Source: a virus
Direction: 5' to 3' (one strand)
IMG/VR virus record: IMGVR_UViG_3300025840_000201
Coordinates: 1-27,241 of that record
Length of the DNA stretch: 27,241 bases
In this document: in pieces, positions 18,768 through 27,124 of the stretch
Position numbering within the stretch: the stretch's first letter is position 1
Layout of the letters: the number at the start of each line of letters is the position of its first letter
Program-made: the position numbers and the translations under genes
The notes under the pieces: generated by a model
Told to the model about the DNA's origin: nothing
The model's database searches: none
The model's input: the letters and a program-made list of their open reading frames with translations, nothing else

Positions 18768-20665
18768 TGTAGCGCCTTTCTTGCCCCTTCATATGTTTCC
18801 AGTGTTATCGGGCCTAAAAGACCTGACGCTGGGCCAGCGGTTTCCCGCGCTCCAAAAGTTGCACCAGACTTAGTAATAAACGGCGCAATTCTACCAATGA
18901 ACTCTTGTGCCTGCGCTATTGCGCGTTCATCTGTTATAGCGCGACGAACTAAATCAGGATTTTCAGATACTAAGATTTGTGCAATCTTGTTGCGCTCTGC
19001 ATCCGTTAAATCACGGCTAAAGCTATCTACAAATTTTCTTGTCACAGATAGCAAAGCGTTAATATCACCAGATGCTGCGGCTACACCCTCTGCTGCTGTA
19101 ACGCCTGCATTCTGTGCTTGACGGGCCATGATGGTTTCTGCTGTTTGTGTGTTGCGTAGAACTGTCTGCGCTACATCTTCACTCTCTACAGCAATGTCTA
19201 GCTTACGCAAAATAGCCGCTTGGTCTTTTGGATCAGGGATCAATGCCCGTAAAAGCATTCCTTCTTTCTGACCTTCTTCCAACATTCTACGCAGAACTGT
19301 ACGCTCTTGACCTGTGGTAAATTTACCTTGCAACGCAGCTAGGAACCCAGCGCGGAAACTTGCCAATGTCTGTGGGTCTTTGGCCCATTTATCCTCTAAA
19401 TCAACCATGACCTCATTCACATCACCAGCTAATGCCCTACGCCCAGCTTGGAATGCATCGCGGTTTGAACGCACTGCCGCTGCTTGCGCCCTTGTAGACA
19501 TCAAATCTGGAACATCTACGTCCAAAGCAGAGCGTAATGATTGCTCAATATCTTTTGTCGCACCAGATAAATCTATATCACCCGCTATTTGTTCTTTGCG
19601 AGAAGTTTGACTTAACACGCGCCGTATCTTTTCAGCTTCCTCAACTGTAGGTCTACGCGCAAACCTTACGATACCGTCTTCTCCAACTGAATATAAATCT
19701 TCAACACCTTGTCGCCGCGCAATCTTGTTTAGACCTTCACCTACATCGGGAGCATTTTCCAGAACTCTTGCAAGTTCCATAAATACATCATTGCTTACAG
19801 GCTCAGTTTTAAACGGCGCATATGCTGCACGTTCTGCGGCTGCTGTTTCTGCTTCACTGGTGGCACGGCGGCGAACTGCCGTTGCTGCTGGATCAGAACT
19901 AACATCATCTAAGTAGCTTGCAATTTCTGCTTGCGCTGCACTACGCAGTTTGCGTGGTCTTTGCTCTAAAGCAGTTTGGATCGTACCTGCCGCTGGGCCA
20001 CCTTGACCTCTTAGTGCTTTCACCGCTGCTGCAATCGTGCGGTTTTCAGCTAATATCTTACCATCAACGATGTCTTGCACAATCTCATCTGGTGTTTTGC
20101 CTGTTTGCTCTACAAGTCGCTGTATTTCGTTTTCTACAACAGAGGCACCCTTGCGACCTGTAGTACGCCGCGCTGCATCAACCAAAGCCTCAAATCCTTG
20201 TATCCCATACTGGGCCAGCTTACCGCCTACAACTCCACCACCCGCGCCAAATGCTACCCCTGAAGGAACTCTTGCCGCTCTCTCAGAAACACCACCTTCG
20301 CCAGTACCAAACGCATATGCACCACCCTCTAAACCGCCGCGTAATGCCAACCGCCCAGCAGTTGGAATAGCTGCGCCACCGCCAGTAAACAACATTGGAG
20401 CAACAGCACCGCCTAACTCTAATGCCATAGCTTCTTTCGGGTATGCTTCTTGATATGCTTTTACGCCGCTGCGGATTTCTTCCAGTATTTCTTCTACTGG
20501 GCGACCTGTTGCCATAGACCGCGTGTAAGCCTCTAATTCATCAGCAAATCCAAGCGTTAGACCCTGCGCTGCGGTGCGAAATCTCTCTGTTGGAACCTCA
20601 CCAGCAGGCGTGACACCCTGATTGGCTTGGGCTACAAGTTCCCGTAATTTCTTTTCATCAGCCAT
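18764..20665 (-). CDS. internal virion or DNA-ejection-like protein
   Basis: A 633-aa protein from the ATG at 20665, overlapping the tail lysozyme gene by eight bases. The N-terminus has QGLTLGFADELEAYTRSMAT (about 34-53), a pattern I know from phage internal virion proteins. A glycine-zipper-like hydrophobic region follows at about 84-150 (GGAVAPMLFTGGGAAIPTAG then VAFGAGGGVVGGKLAQ), which could insert in the host membrane. The rest is long helical and coiled (RKLRSAAQAEIASYLDDVSS and many similar). The combination suggests a protein that is packed in the virion and ejected to help form a channel through the envelope. The family assignment is by pattern and position, not by a catalytic motif. 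Confidence 0.6.
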   Translation of the reverse strand: MADEKKLRELVAQANQGVTPAGEVPTERFRTAAQGLTLGFADELEAYTRSMATGRPVEEILEEIRSGVKAYQEAYPKEAMALELGGAVAPMLFTGGGAAIPTAGRLALRGGLEGGAYAFGTGEGGVSERAARVPSGVAFGAGGGVVGGKLAQYGIQGFEALVDAARRTTGRKGASVVENEIQRLVEQTGKTPDEIVQDIVDGKILAENRTIAAAVKALRGQGGPAAGTIQTALEQRPRKLRSAAQAEIASYLDDVSSDPAATAVRRRATSEAETAAAERAAYAPFKTEPVSNDVFMELARVLENAPDVGEGLNKIARRQGVEDLYSVGEDGIVRFARRPTVEEAEKIRRVLSQTSRKEQIAGDIDLSGATKDIEQSLRSALDVDVPDLMSTRAQAAAVRSNRDAFQAGRRALAGDVNEVMVDLEDKWAKDPQTLASFRAGFLAALQGKFTTGQERTVLRRMLEEGQKEGMLLRALIPDPKDQAAILRKLDIAVESEDVAQTVLRNTQTAETIMARQAQNAGVTAAEGVAAASGDINALLSVTRKFVDSFSRDLTDAERNKIAQILVSENPDLVRRAITDERAIAQAQEFIGRIAPFITKSGATFGARETAGPASGLLGPITLETYEGARKALQ

Positions 20666-22088
20666 TTAGTGCCTCCAAATATTCTTTACGGTACTGTTCT
20701 GTAGCTGTCTGCCAATGCGTAACCCAAGCAGCATCATCACCTGCAAACTCTACTGGACGCGGTGGCACTTGCAAGATTGTTGGCTTTTTCAACAATTCAC
20801 CAGAGTATCTGAAATCTGGTAGAATATCGTCATCAAAACCAGCTTCGGTTGCGTAAGTGATGTATTGATTTCTCGTGTTGTCGTATAGGCTTTCTGCTTC
20901 TGTGTACAATTTGTTTGCACGATCAACAAAATCTGCACGTTGCGCTGCGGTGAGCAATGTACCATCTTTTAGCTTTTGAACCATCGCTGCAATACGTTCA
21001 CCATAACCACCCGCTGCCGCTGCTGCTGCAAATTCACCCTCTCGGACAACAGACTGAGGATCAAGCATTTTCATGTAGTTAAAGATCAAAGACAAGTCAC
21101 CCGCTGCGCTTGGCTCTTTGACGCTTGCAGAGATACGACCATAAGCATTTGCAACTTTGTCAAAATCTTTAACGCGCTGCAAACCAGTAAACTCTTTACG
21201 CGCCTCTGAAATCATTTTTGTTTTATCTTTTGCAGAAATCGGTTGCTTCAGGCTTTCTGATAAATACGTTGCCATTGCTGTTTTTGCATCAATCGCTTTT
21301 GTCTCTAAAGCCGCTAATACTTGTGCCGCTATTCTGTCTCCACCTCGCGCCTTTGCTTGCAACATTGCAATAGTCTGGTTTCGTGATCCACTCGCTAGAC
21401 GTTGCGCACCACGCGCTCTAATCTGCTCACCCATACGCGCTTCTGGAAGGATCAATGCATCTAGTGCTTGTGCAAAGTTCTCTGGGCCTGTTAAGCCTGT
21501 TGTCTGGTTAGGCTGCATAAACCTTTGAAGCAATCCTTGTAAACCTTGCTTTTGCTGTTGCTGGGGAAAGATAGTGCCAGCAGTCGGTACTCCCGATCCA
21601 AATGTTGTTTGTACCATTGGTTTTTCTCCGTTCATTCCCGCAAATTTTAGCAGATTTTCCAATCTAGGGCCACGCCATTGCGCAATGCCCAATGCGCCTT
21701 GACCACCACCACTTGGATTGTATGCCGCTGGGTCTATTGATCCAAAACTTTCAGCCATTAAATTCCCAACAATACCCGATGCTTGTGGCGGGTTTAGACC
21801 TTTGTTCAGCAGGTAGTTATAAGCAATCGCAGCGTTCTGCGATAATCCTTGTGGGTTCAATGGGTCTTCCATACTTCTGAAGACTTCCAAAGCGTAATTC
21901 TTACGTTTATCCAATGCGGAGCCACCCGAACGCTCAAACAGCTTTTCAAAAGCCTCTGCATAGTCTTGCGGCGTAATATAACCACCAGACTGAAACGCCT
22001 CTAAGGTTTTCTTCTCTGGCCCCTCTAGCTCAGACCACAGAAAGTCTAACTGCGTTTGAAAGGGTATCCGTGGAAAAGGGCTGTCCAT
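20658..22088 (-). CDS. tail lysozyme protein with swapped domain halves
   Basis: A 476-aa protein from the ATG at 22088, with AAAGG six bases before. The N-terminus, residues 11-66 (QTQLDFLWSELEGPEKKTLE ... FERSGGSALDKRKNYA), matches the C-terminal half of the phage tail lysozyme domain (Phage_lysozyme2 type). Residues about 84-151 (AYNYLLNKGLNPPQASGIVG, NLMAESFGSID with Glu113, then QGALGIAQWRGPRLENLLKFA) match the N-terminal half including the catalytic Glu. The halves are therefore in reversed order, joined by EDPLNPQG. Residues 160-476 are Gln-rich and then long helical, like an ejected internal protein. It probably opens peptidoglycan at infection. The domain recognition is strong; activity is unproved. 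Confidence 0.75.
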   Translation of the reverse strand: MDSPFPRIPFQTQLDFLWSELEGPEKKTLEAFQSGGYITPQDYAEAFEKLFERSGGSALDKRKNYALEVFRSMEDPLNPQGLSQNAAIAYNYLLNKGLNPPQASGIVGNLMAESFGSIDPAAYNPSGGGQGALGIAQWRGPRLENLLKFAGMNGEKPMVQTTFGSGVPTAGTIFPQQQQKQGLQGLLQRFMQPNQTTGLTGPENFAQALDALILPEARMGEQIRARGAQRLASGSRNQTIAMLQAKARGGDRIAAQVLAALETKAIDAKTAMATYLSESLKQPISAKDKTKMISEARKEFTGLQRVKDFDKVANAYGRISASVKEPSAAGDLSLIFNYMKMLDPQSVVREGEFAAAAAAGGYGERIAAMVQKLKDGTLLTAAQRADFVDRANKLYTEAESLYDNTRNQYITYATEAGFDDDILPDFRYSGELLKKPTILQVPPRPVEFAGDDAAWVTHWQTATEQYRKEYLEALNG

Positions 22089-22097
22089 AGTAAACCT

Positions 22098-22889
22098 TTA
22101 TTTAGGCATCATCTGTGCGCCAAGCTGCAAGTAATTAAAGAGGCTTGGCTGGAACGATTGCTGCTGACCTGTCACATTCGGCACACCTGATAGAGTGCTT
22201 AGAAGTGTACTTAGCCCTTGTGCTGGCGCACCTGTGTATCTCTGGAAGCCGCCACGCGCTTGGTCAATCAACTGTTGCTGGATTTGACGCTGCATAGCAC
22301 CTTCACGCGCTTGTTGCTGCTGTATCTGCTGACCGTAGCCAAAGGACTGACGACCTAAGTTTCCTAGCTGCGAAGCTGCGCCTAGACGCTGCTGTGCGCC
22401 TTGCAAACCTGCCATCTGGTTCAACTGCTGCGCCGTCATACCAGATTGTGCGCCAAACTGTGCTGCTGCGTTTTGTGCTGCTGCTTGGTTTTGTGCTGCT
22501 TGTAACGCTGTATTAAAGCCCTGCTGACGTAGCTGACCTATGGTATTTGCTGCTTGCTTGCCGTATCCCAAACGTGTCTGCGCTTCTGCAACGCCTTGGC
22601 GCGATCCACCAAAAGCATTAGCAGCTTCTGCTTGTGCGCCCATCTGGTTCAATGCAATGTCTTGTGCTTCACCAATGTCTGCCAGTGTTTGTTGAACTAC
22701 TTGGCTTTCGTATGGGTTTTGAAACCCAGAAATCAACTGTGTCGGATCGGCTGCTTGATATGATGTCGCTTGAACCTGTGAGGGTTGGTAGGTCATACCT
22801 GCCGCTGTGCCTGCCAATGCGCCTTGTTGCGCTCCCGATGCTTGTGCGAACGGGTTGGCTGTCATTTGTGGATTTGCGCCTGCGCCCAT
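22098..22889 (-). CDS. Gln/Ala-rich internal or tail protein
   Basis: A 263-aa protein from the ATG at 22889, with AGGAG six to seven bases before, overlapping the stop of the upstream gene. It is very rich in Gln, Ala and Gly. FQNPYESQVVQQTLADIGEA (about residues 56-75) and then NAFGGSRQGVAEAQTRLGYG (91-110) are blocks I recognise from podovirus-like marine phages ('NPY---VV--TL-D' and 'AFGGSR-GVAEA'), in genes next to internal virion proteins. Long Gln/Ala helices follow. Probably a virion protein ejected or placed in the tail; the exact role is not known. Confidence 0.65.
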   Translation of the reverse strand: MGAGANPQMTANPFAQASGAQQGALAGTAAGMTYQPSQVQATSYQAADPTQLISGFQNPYESQVVQQTLADIGEAQDIALNQMGAQAEAANAFGGSRQGVAEAQTRLGYGKQAANTIGQLRQQGFNTALQAAQNQAAAQNAAAQFGAQSGMTAQQLNQMAGLQGAQQRLGAASQLGNLGRQSFGYGQQIQQQQAREGAMQRQIQQQLIDQARGGFQRYTGAPAQGLSTLLSTLSGVPNVTGQQQSFQPSLFNYLQLGAQMMPK

Positions 22890-22898
22890 GTCTGTCTC

Positions 22899-23330
22899 CT
22901 ACTTGCCGCCGCCGCTAGGCTGCATTTCCAATGAAACAGGTTGGTTTTGTGGCGATCTTGAGCCAACTTCACCCATTTCTGTTAATCCAAAACTCTCAAT
23001 ATAATCGCGCTGACCTTGCGGAACATTGCCAATCATCTGGTCAACCATTGGCTGCGCTGAATACCCTTGTATGCCGCCCATGTTCTGTACTGGCGGCAGA
23101 TAGCTAGATGTATCAACCGTAGGCATTCCAAACGATTGCGCTGCCATGTTTGTATATTGCTGAGAAAGTTGTTCTTGCGGTGACAATGCCGCAACTGTTG
23201 GGCCAGTTTCTGGAATGTATGTACTCATCAAGGGAGCAATGTCTGTTCCCATTCCTACGCCCTGCTGCAAGCCTGTTTCCAACCAACTTGGCAACGTAGC
23301 TTGTGTTGACTGTGTGCCACCTTTAGCCAT
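22899..23330 (-). CDS. small virion-associated hypothetical protein
   Basis: A 143-aa protein. The ATG at 23330 is chosen because AAGGAG lies seven bases before it; the longer in-frame start at 23357 is inside the upstream gene. It begins MAKGGTQSTQATLPSWLETG, with a Pro-Trp entry often seen in such proteins, then has low-complexity Gln/Pro/Gly-rich segments (SSYLPPVQNMGGIQGYSAQP) and a Gly-rich end. No enzymatic motif. It is located between the GNAT-like gene and the Gln/Ala-rich protein, within the ejection-protein group, so a small structural role is likely. Confidence 0.6.
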   Translation of the reverse strand: MAKGGTQSTQATLPSWLETGLQQGVGMGTDIAPLMSTYIPETGPTVAALSPQEQLSQQYTNMAAQSFGMPTVDTSSYLPPVQNMGGIQGYSAQPMVDQMIGNVPQGQRDYIESFGLTEMGEVGSRSPQNQPVSLEMQPSGGGK

Positions 23331-23706
23331 TTTCAATCTCCTTGTGGAAATGCACATGCTGCAATTTCCAACCGTTTTCCGTTAATGGTTTTTTCCATCC
23401 TAACCGACCTGTCATCATTCCACCAGTGCAACCGTGCGATTTCGCCCACTGCCCTATGTCATGCTCCATGTCCATTATCTGATCCAATTCACCACCAGCA
23501 AGGAAAATGTTTATAACCTTCTTTCTAGGATATACCACAATTTCCGTAACTATGCACCCCCTTGGCGCTGCCCACAGTTGCATCTTGCTAGACGCGATCC
23601 CTGCAACGATGTCATCCCACTCATGTGTGCCATTACAATGAACCAAAGCTGCCTCAATCCAAGGCTTACATCTTTCTAGGTCTGGGCTAAGTTTCCAATG
23701 CTTCAT
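23323..23706 (-). CDS. GNAT-fold-like phage protein
   Basis: A 127-aa protein from the ATG at 23706, overlapping the upstream stop (ATGA). The sequence fits an alpha-beta fold: an N-terminal helix region (LERCKPWIEAALVHCNGTHE), beta strands with QLWAAPRGCIVTEIVVYPRK and VINIFLAGGELDQIMDMEHD, and the end GCTGGMMTGRLGWKKPLTEN with GWKL. The final 'GR-GW-K-L---GW' block resembles the last strand-helix of GNAT acetyltransferase-like phage proteins that occur next to tail genes. No clear acetyl-CoA loop (Q/R-x-x-G-x-G/A) is seen, so catalysis is doubtful. It may be a structural or modified-acceptor-binding protein. Confidence 0.5.
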   Translation of the reverse strand: MKHWKLSPDLERCKPWIEAALVHCNGTHEWDDIVAGIASSKMQLWAAPRGCIVTEIVVYPRKKVINIFLAGGELDQIMDMEHDIGQWAKSHGCTGGMMTGRLGWKKPLTENGWKLQHVHFHKEIENG

Positions 23707-24356
23707 CCATGCAACCTCGTAATTGCAATCGTTGACGCAGGCGCGGCAGGCGCAAATGCAGTTGCAACCGTGGCATCTAAAAACCCGCTTGTGCTATCTA
23801 CTGCCCACATAGCCTCTAAATAATCATTGGCACTTACATCAAAAATAGCAGAGCGTGACACAACCAGCACCGAACCGTTTTGGTGCAGCGCGTTTTTCAT
23901 AGTTGACCCTGTAACGTCAGTGCCATTGATACGAGGCCAAAACCAGAAGTTCACTGTGCTGCTAGACGTTGATGCAATCTGCGCTGAAAAGCTAATCATG
24001 TATTGACCAGCTTCAGCGAACACAATGCGGCTTGCAGGCGTTCCATTTGTTACACCCTCTGCAATGCTAGAGGTGTACGTTAAAGCATACGCTGTGTTTA
24101 TGGATGCCGCTGTTTGGTCTGTCGTTACTGCGCCAGCGTATTGACCATCCTCTAAGACGATCTGCACAAACGCGCCATTCTTTGACACAACGGGATAACC
24201 GTTTTCGTCATCCCACAAGATCACGCCGTTCTCCGATGGATTGTCGTCTGCTGTCTTAAAGTACAAGCGCGGAAGCTGCCTGCGCAGATATGCAGTAAGG
24301 TTATTACCCCAAGCCTTTACGTTGTCGCCAATCGGTGGAAGTACGGGTGCCGCCAT
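23703..24356 (-). CDS. tail fibre/receptor-binding-like protein (jelly-roll C-terminus)
   Basis: A 217-aa protein from the ATG at 24356, overlapping the upstream TAA (TAATG). The N-terminus (GDNVKAWGNNLTAYLRRQLP) is a helix followed by a short strand-rich linker. Residues about 85-215 are a beta sandwich rich in aromatic residues (RIVFAEAGQYMISFSAQIAS, then NFWFWPRINGTDVTGSTM and LVVSRSAIFDVSANDYLEAM). This resembles C1q/TNF-like or collagen-tip jelly rolls used in phage fibres and tail spikes to bind receptors. No enzymatic site seen. It follows the nozzle-like protein, so it is probably a virion-exposed protein. Confidence 0.6.
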   Translation of the reverse strand: MAAPVLPPIGDNVKAWGNNLTAYLRRQLPRLYFKTADDNPSENGVILWDDENGYPVVSKNGAFVQIVLEDGQYAGAVTTDQTAASINTAYALTYTSSIAEGVTNGTPASRIVFAEAGQYMISFSAQIASTSSSTVNFWFWPRINGTDVTGSTMKNALHQNGSVLVVSRSAIFDVSANDYLEAMWAVDSTSGFLDATVATAFAPAAPASTIAITRLHG

Positions 24357-25855
24357 TACCTACGCCCACCCGCTTTTGCATCTACCCGCATTGTGCCAAC
24401 ACGCCACGCTGCGTAAGGTGTGTCACCCTCTACGCGCATTCTAATCTGGCGACCTGAGAAGCGCACGGCAGTCGGGCTAGACGGTGTATACGGCCCATGC
24501 GTGTATTCTGTGTCGTTGGGGTAGAAACGTGACTTGAATGTAACGTCTACATCGCCCTGCGTCTTTTCATCAGGGATCAAATCTGTGACCTGCATGATAT
24601 TATCGCCGTTGCCAATACTGATCGGGCCGCTTTCTGCGAATACAGATTGCTCTGTGCCGCTGACTGCGTAGGACAATCCAACCTCATGGTCATACATTGC
24701 ACCATCAGCATCCATGAGCATTGGATACTCAAACACGCCGCGTGACGCGCCAGTGGTGCGGGATAAGTTGCCGATAAGCCAGTGGTTTTCTTTGTAATCA
24801 AACGCCACATAGCGGTCTATTTCAGTGCTATCCGCTGAGCAATAGAACCACCAGATTTCGCCAAACTGACCGTTGGTAAACGCCCATGTTTTGCTTTTCT
24901 GTGAGGTGTTGATGTCGTTGAAAACATAGTCGTGGACATCGCACGGTATCTCAGAAACCAAGTTACCGTCAAAGCGATAGAACCCGCCGTTGCCCATCCA
25001 AAACACGCCCATGTCAACGTCTGCCGCTGCCTTGCGTGAAATAATACCGCAAGATGTGCCGACACGCTCAAAGCCATACACATAGGGTGGGCCGATATAA
25101 CGTGCTGTATGCGCGTCAATGTCTGTGATGATTAGCGTCTGACCGCGTGTCCGAACCGCCGTTTCAATCTGGCCCGACGTTTGCAATTCAATATCGCCAG
25201 CCTCGTTTGTCGCGGCGGGTGTCCATGTCGTGTTGTCCTCGCGGTCACACCACTGAACCTTACGCGGGTTTGCGCCTGCACCCAGTGCAAAGATAAAGCG
25301 TTCTTCTGTAACGACTAAGCCAAGGTTGTTTATAGGCGCGTTTGCAATTACCGCTGCGTCTGATGATGTGCCAAGCTGCCACTCTAGCAAGCGTCCGTCT
25401 GCCGTAGAACACGCGACAAGGTATTCACCCCAGTTGTCTAGCGACCATGTGGTTGCAGCAACTAGGTTGCCAGTGTCAGGACGCGGTGTGCCGTATGTAC
25501 CCGCACCGTAAAAGCCATAACCATAACCGATGTTGACCGCTGCATCCTCTGACCCCGCTGTTAGGTCAGTCGGCGCAATGTCGTATGCAGTGCCACCAGA
25601 GACAACTGCGAACAGTTCATTATACGATCCCGCCGCAACGTAGCGTGTGCCGTTGTTGCTCTCCCAAGTATGCATTCCGCGCGGTGCGTTTGTCGTAATA
25701 CTGGCGATGTTCTCATTTACGCGCCAGCCACCGATAGGGCGCAGCGATCCGTCACGCCAACGAACAAGTGAGCCATCACGCCAACGACCAGATGCATCTA
25801 GCTCCGTACCTGTGCGGTAGAAGCCTGCGGGGATTTTAAGCGGTATGAGAGCCAT
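24356..25855 (-). CDS. tail nozzle/stabilisation-like protein (beta-rich)
   Basis: A 499-aa protein from the ATG at 25855. The N-terminal MALIPLKIPAGFYRTGTELD and SGRWRDGSLVRWRDGSLRPI (about 22-41), with GGWR, are characteristic of a tail protein family in marine podovirus-like phages. The rest shows repeated strands with Trp and Gly (FIFALGAGANPRKVQWCDRE, and FWMGNGGFYRFDGNLVSEIP) consistent with a beta-propeller. The length and position next to fibre and fibre-chaperone genes fit a tail-hub, nozzle or DNA-stabilisation (P22 gp10-like) protein. The protein would close the tail and connect to fibres. Which of these roles applies cannot be told without structure. Confidence 0.65.
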   Translation of the reverse strand: MALIPLKIPAGFYRTGTELDASGRWRDGSLVRWRDGSLRPIGGWRVNENIASITTNAPRGMHTWESNNGTRYVAAGSYNELFAVVSGGTAYDIAPTDLTAGSEDAAVNIGYGYGFYGAGTYGTPRPDTGNLVAATTWSLDNWGEYLVACSTADGRLLEWQLGTSSDAAVIANAPINNLGLVVTEERFIFALGAGANPRKVQWCDREDNTTWTPAATNEAGDIELQTSGQIETAVRTRGQTLIITDIDAHTARYIGPPYVYGFERVGTSCGIISRKAAADVDMGVFWMGNGGFYRFDGNLVSEIPCDVHDYVFNDINTSQKSKTWAFTNGQFGEIWWFYCSADSTEIDRYVAFDYKENHWLIGNLSRTTGASRGVFEYPMLMDADGAMYDHEVGLSYAVSGTEQSVFAESGPISIGNGDNIMQVTDLIPDEKTQGDVDVTFKSRFYPNDTEYTHGPYTPSSPTAVRFSGRQIRMRVEGDTPYAAWRVGTMRVDAKAGGRR

Positions 25856-25860
25856 GCGCG

Positions 25861-26232
25861 TTACTCTGGTTTAGTGGGCCAGTTGATGGTGTTTGGAAAG
25901 CCTGCTTGCTGTGGAACGTTGAGCAAATCAGTGCGGTACTGCGTCCATTCGTTTTGTTTTGCTGCTGTTAAGTCTGCCCAGCGTAATGGGTTGGTTACGA
26001 TAGGGTCTACTTCATCGCGTAATTTAAAGTCACGCATTCCACGCACCTCAAGCGAAAGCGCCTCTGTTTTTCGTGCAGTATCTTCAACCCATGTATCACC
26101 TACGCGGTCATAGAATGGTGATGGACGCGCATCTACTTCAGTTGCCCCATCAGGTATTTCTGGCATGGGATCATTACCACTGTCTTGCACAATGTATTCA
26201 CCCGATGCGTCTATTATGTGTCTTAAAGCCAT
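25861..26232 (-). CDS. tail fibre assembly chaperone-like protein
   Basis: A 123-aa protein from the ATG at 26232, with AAAGGA about ten bases upstream. The end matches the Phage_tail_APC type: RGMRDFKLRDEVDPIVTNPL (about residues 64-83), then ADLTAAKQNEWTQYRTDLLN with VPQQAGFPNTINWP. The 'R-RD-L---D' entry and 'W--YR--L-dipqq-gfp--i-WP' close are its usual blocks. Such proteins assist folding of fibres or are minor tail parts. It follows directly after the fibre gene, as expected. Confidence 0.75.
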   Translation of the reverse strand: MALRHIIDASGEYIVQDSGNDPMPEIPDGATEVDARPSPFYDRVGDTWVEDTARKTEALSLEVRGMRDFKLRDEVDPIVTNPLRWADLTAAKQNEWTQYRTDLLNVPQQAGFPNTINWPTKPE

Positions 26233-26249
26233 CTTGTGATTATCCTTTA

Positions 26250-27113
26250 TTATGCAAGTTTAAATTGAGAAACAAAAGAGGAGCCGTTGACGTAAAAGTA
26301 GTGATTAGGGGGAACCACAAAGTATATTGGGATAAACTCACCACTGTCGCCATCACGCATATCAAGCGTTACATAACTGCTAGTGCTAGTGCCTACACGC
26401 ACTGTGCCAGCCTGACCACTGCCTTGGCGAACTTGCCACGCTTCCGCCTTGGAGCTTGTGTTCTGATACCAAGTTTGAACACTTATGCTTGTTGTTTGCC
26501 AAGACTGAGAAACACCAAAAGTCTGAGATGTTGTTGCGTATCCACTAAGTGAGCTACTTGTCAAATAGCCCTGAGATGAGTGATCGCCCCAACCATACGC
26601 CGTGTCCCAGTTGGATTGGCTTGACGTTGTTGGGATGCTGTAACCAGATTGCAGGGAAACCGCCAATGTGCCTGACGTTGTGATTGGCGTTCCGCTGACA
26701 GTCAGACCAGTTGGTACCGTCATCGCAACTTCTGTGACTGAGCCAGAACCTACAGAGGCATTGATGTACGTTTTAAGATCGCTCATTGCGACCTGTTTCA
26801 TTGTGCCATCATCGTTAAACACAACGCGGTCAGCATCAACGACAGTTGTAGATGTTGCCGATGTATCACCGTCTAAGATATTTAGCTCTGCTGTTGTAAC
26901 GGTTGCGCCATCAAGGATGTTTAGCTCTGCCGCAGTTGACGTAACTGCAACGCCGCCAACTTCCCAGCCCGACCCAAGATTAGGCGTGACCGTATTCGTA
27001 CCGTCAGCATTGCTGTTTATCTCTAGGACAATATCGTCCAACGCGGTATTGATGGTTGTTCCCCAGCTATCCTCAGAACCGCCTACCGTGGGTTTCGTAA
27101 TGGTTATAGCCAT
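26250..27113 (-). CDS. tail fibre protein
   Basis: A 287-aa protein. The ATG at 27113 is chosen because AAAGGAG lies six bases before it; a longer in-frame start at 27152 would overlap the upstream gene's stop. The N-terminus (MAITITKPTVGGSEDSWGTT) is the virion-attachment segment of many marine phage fibres. Two tandem copies of T-AELNILDG follow at about residues 59-83 (TSTAAELNILDG and VTTAELNILDG), then a Ser/Thr-rich shaft with NWDTAYGWGDHSSQGYLTSS, and a beta-rich tip (DSGEFIPIYFVVPPNHYFYV). The product probably forms a trimer and binds the host surface. Confidence 0.8.
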   Translation of the reverse strand: MAITITKPTVGGSEDSWGTTINTALDDIVLEINSNADGTNTVTPNLGSGWEVGGVAVTSTAAELNILDGATVTTAELNILDGDTSATSTTVVDADRVVFNDDGTMKQVAMSDLKTYINASVGSGSVTEVAMTVPTGLTVSGTPITTSGTLAVSLQSGYSIPTTSSQSNWDTAYGWGDHSSQGYLTSSSLSGYATTSQTFGVSQSWQTTSISVQTWYQNTSSKAEAWQVRQGSGQAGTVRVGTSTSSYVTLDMRDGDSGEFIPIYFVVPPNHYFYVNGSSFVSQFKLA

Positions 27114-27124
27114 GTAAATCTCCT

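Noticed and set aside
26870-26945. Tandem repeat in DNA (two copies related to AELNILDG) considered as a diversity-generating target.
   Set aside because: The repeats are a normal feature of marine phage fibres; there is no reverse transcriptase, template repeat or adenine bias visible in the window.
26668-27117. Plus-strand frame of 149 codons opposite the tail fibre gene.
   Set aside because: A mirror frame of Thr/Ser/Val-rich fibre codons with no initiation signal. The fibre gene has an AAAGGAG signal and known repeats.
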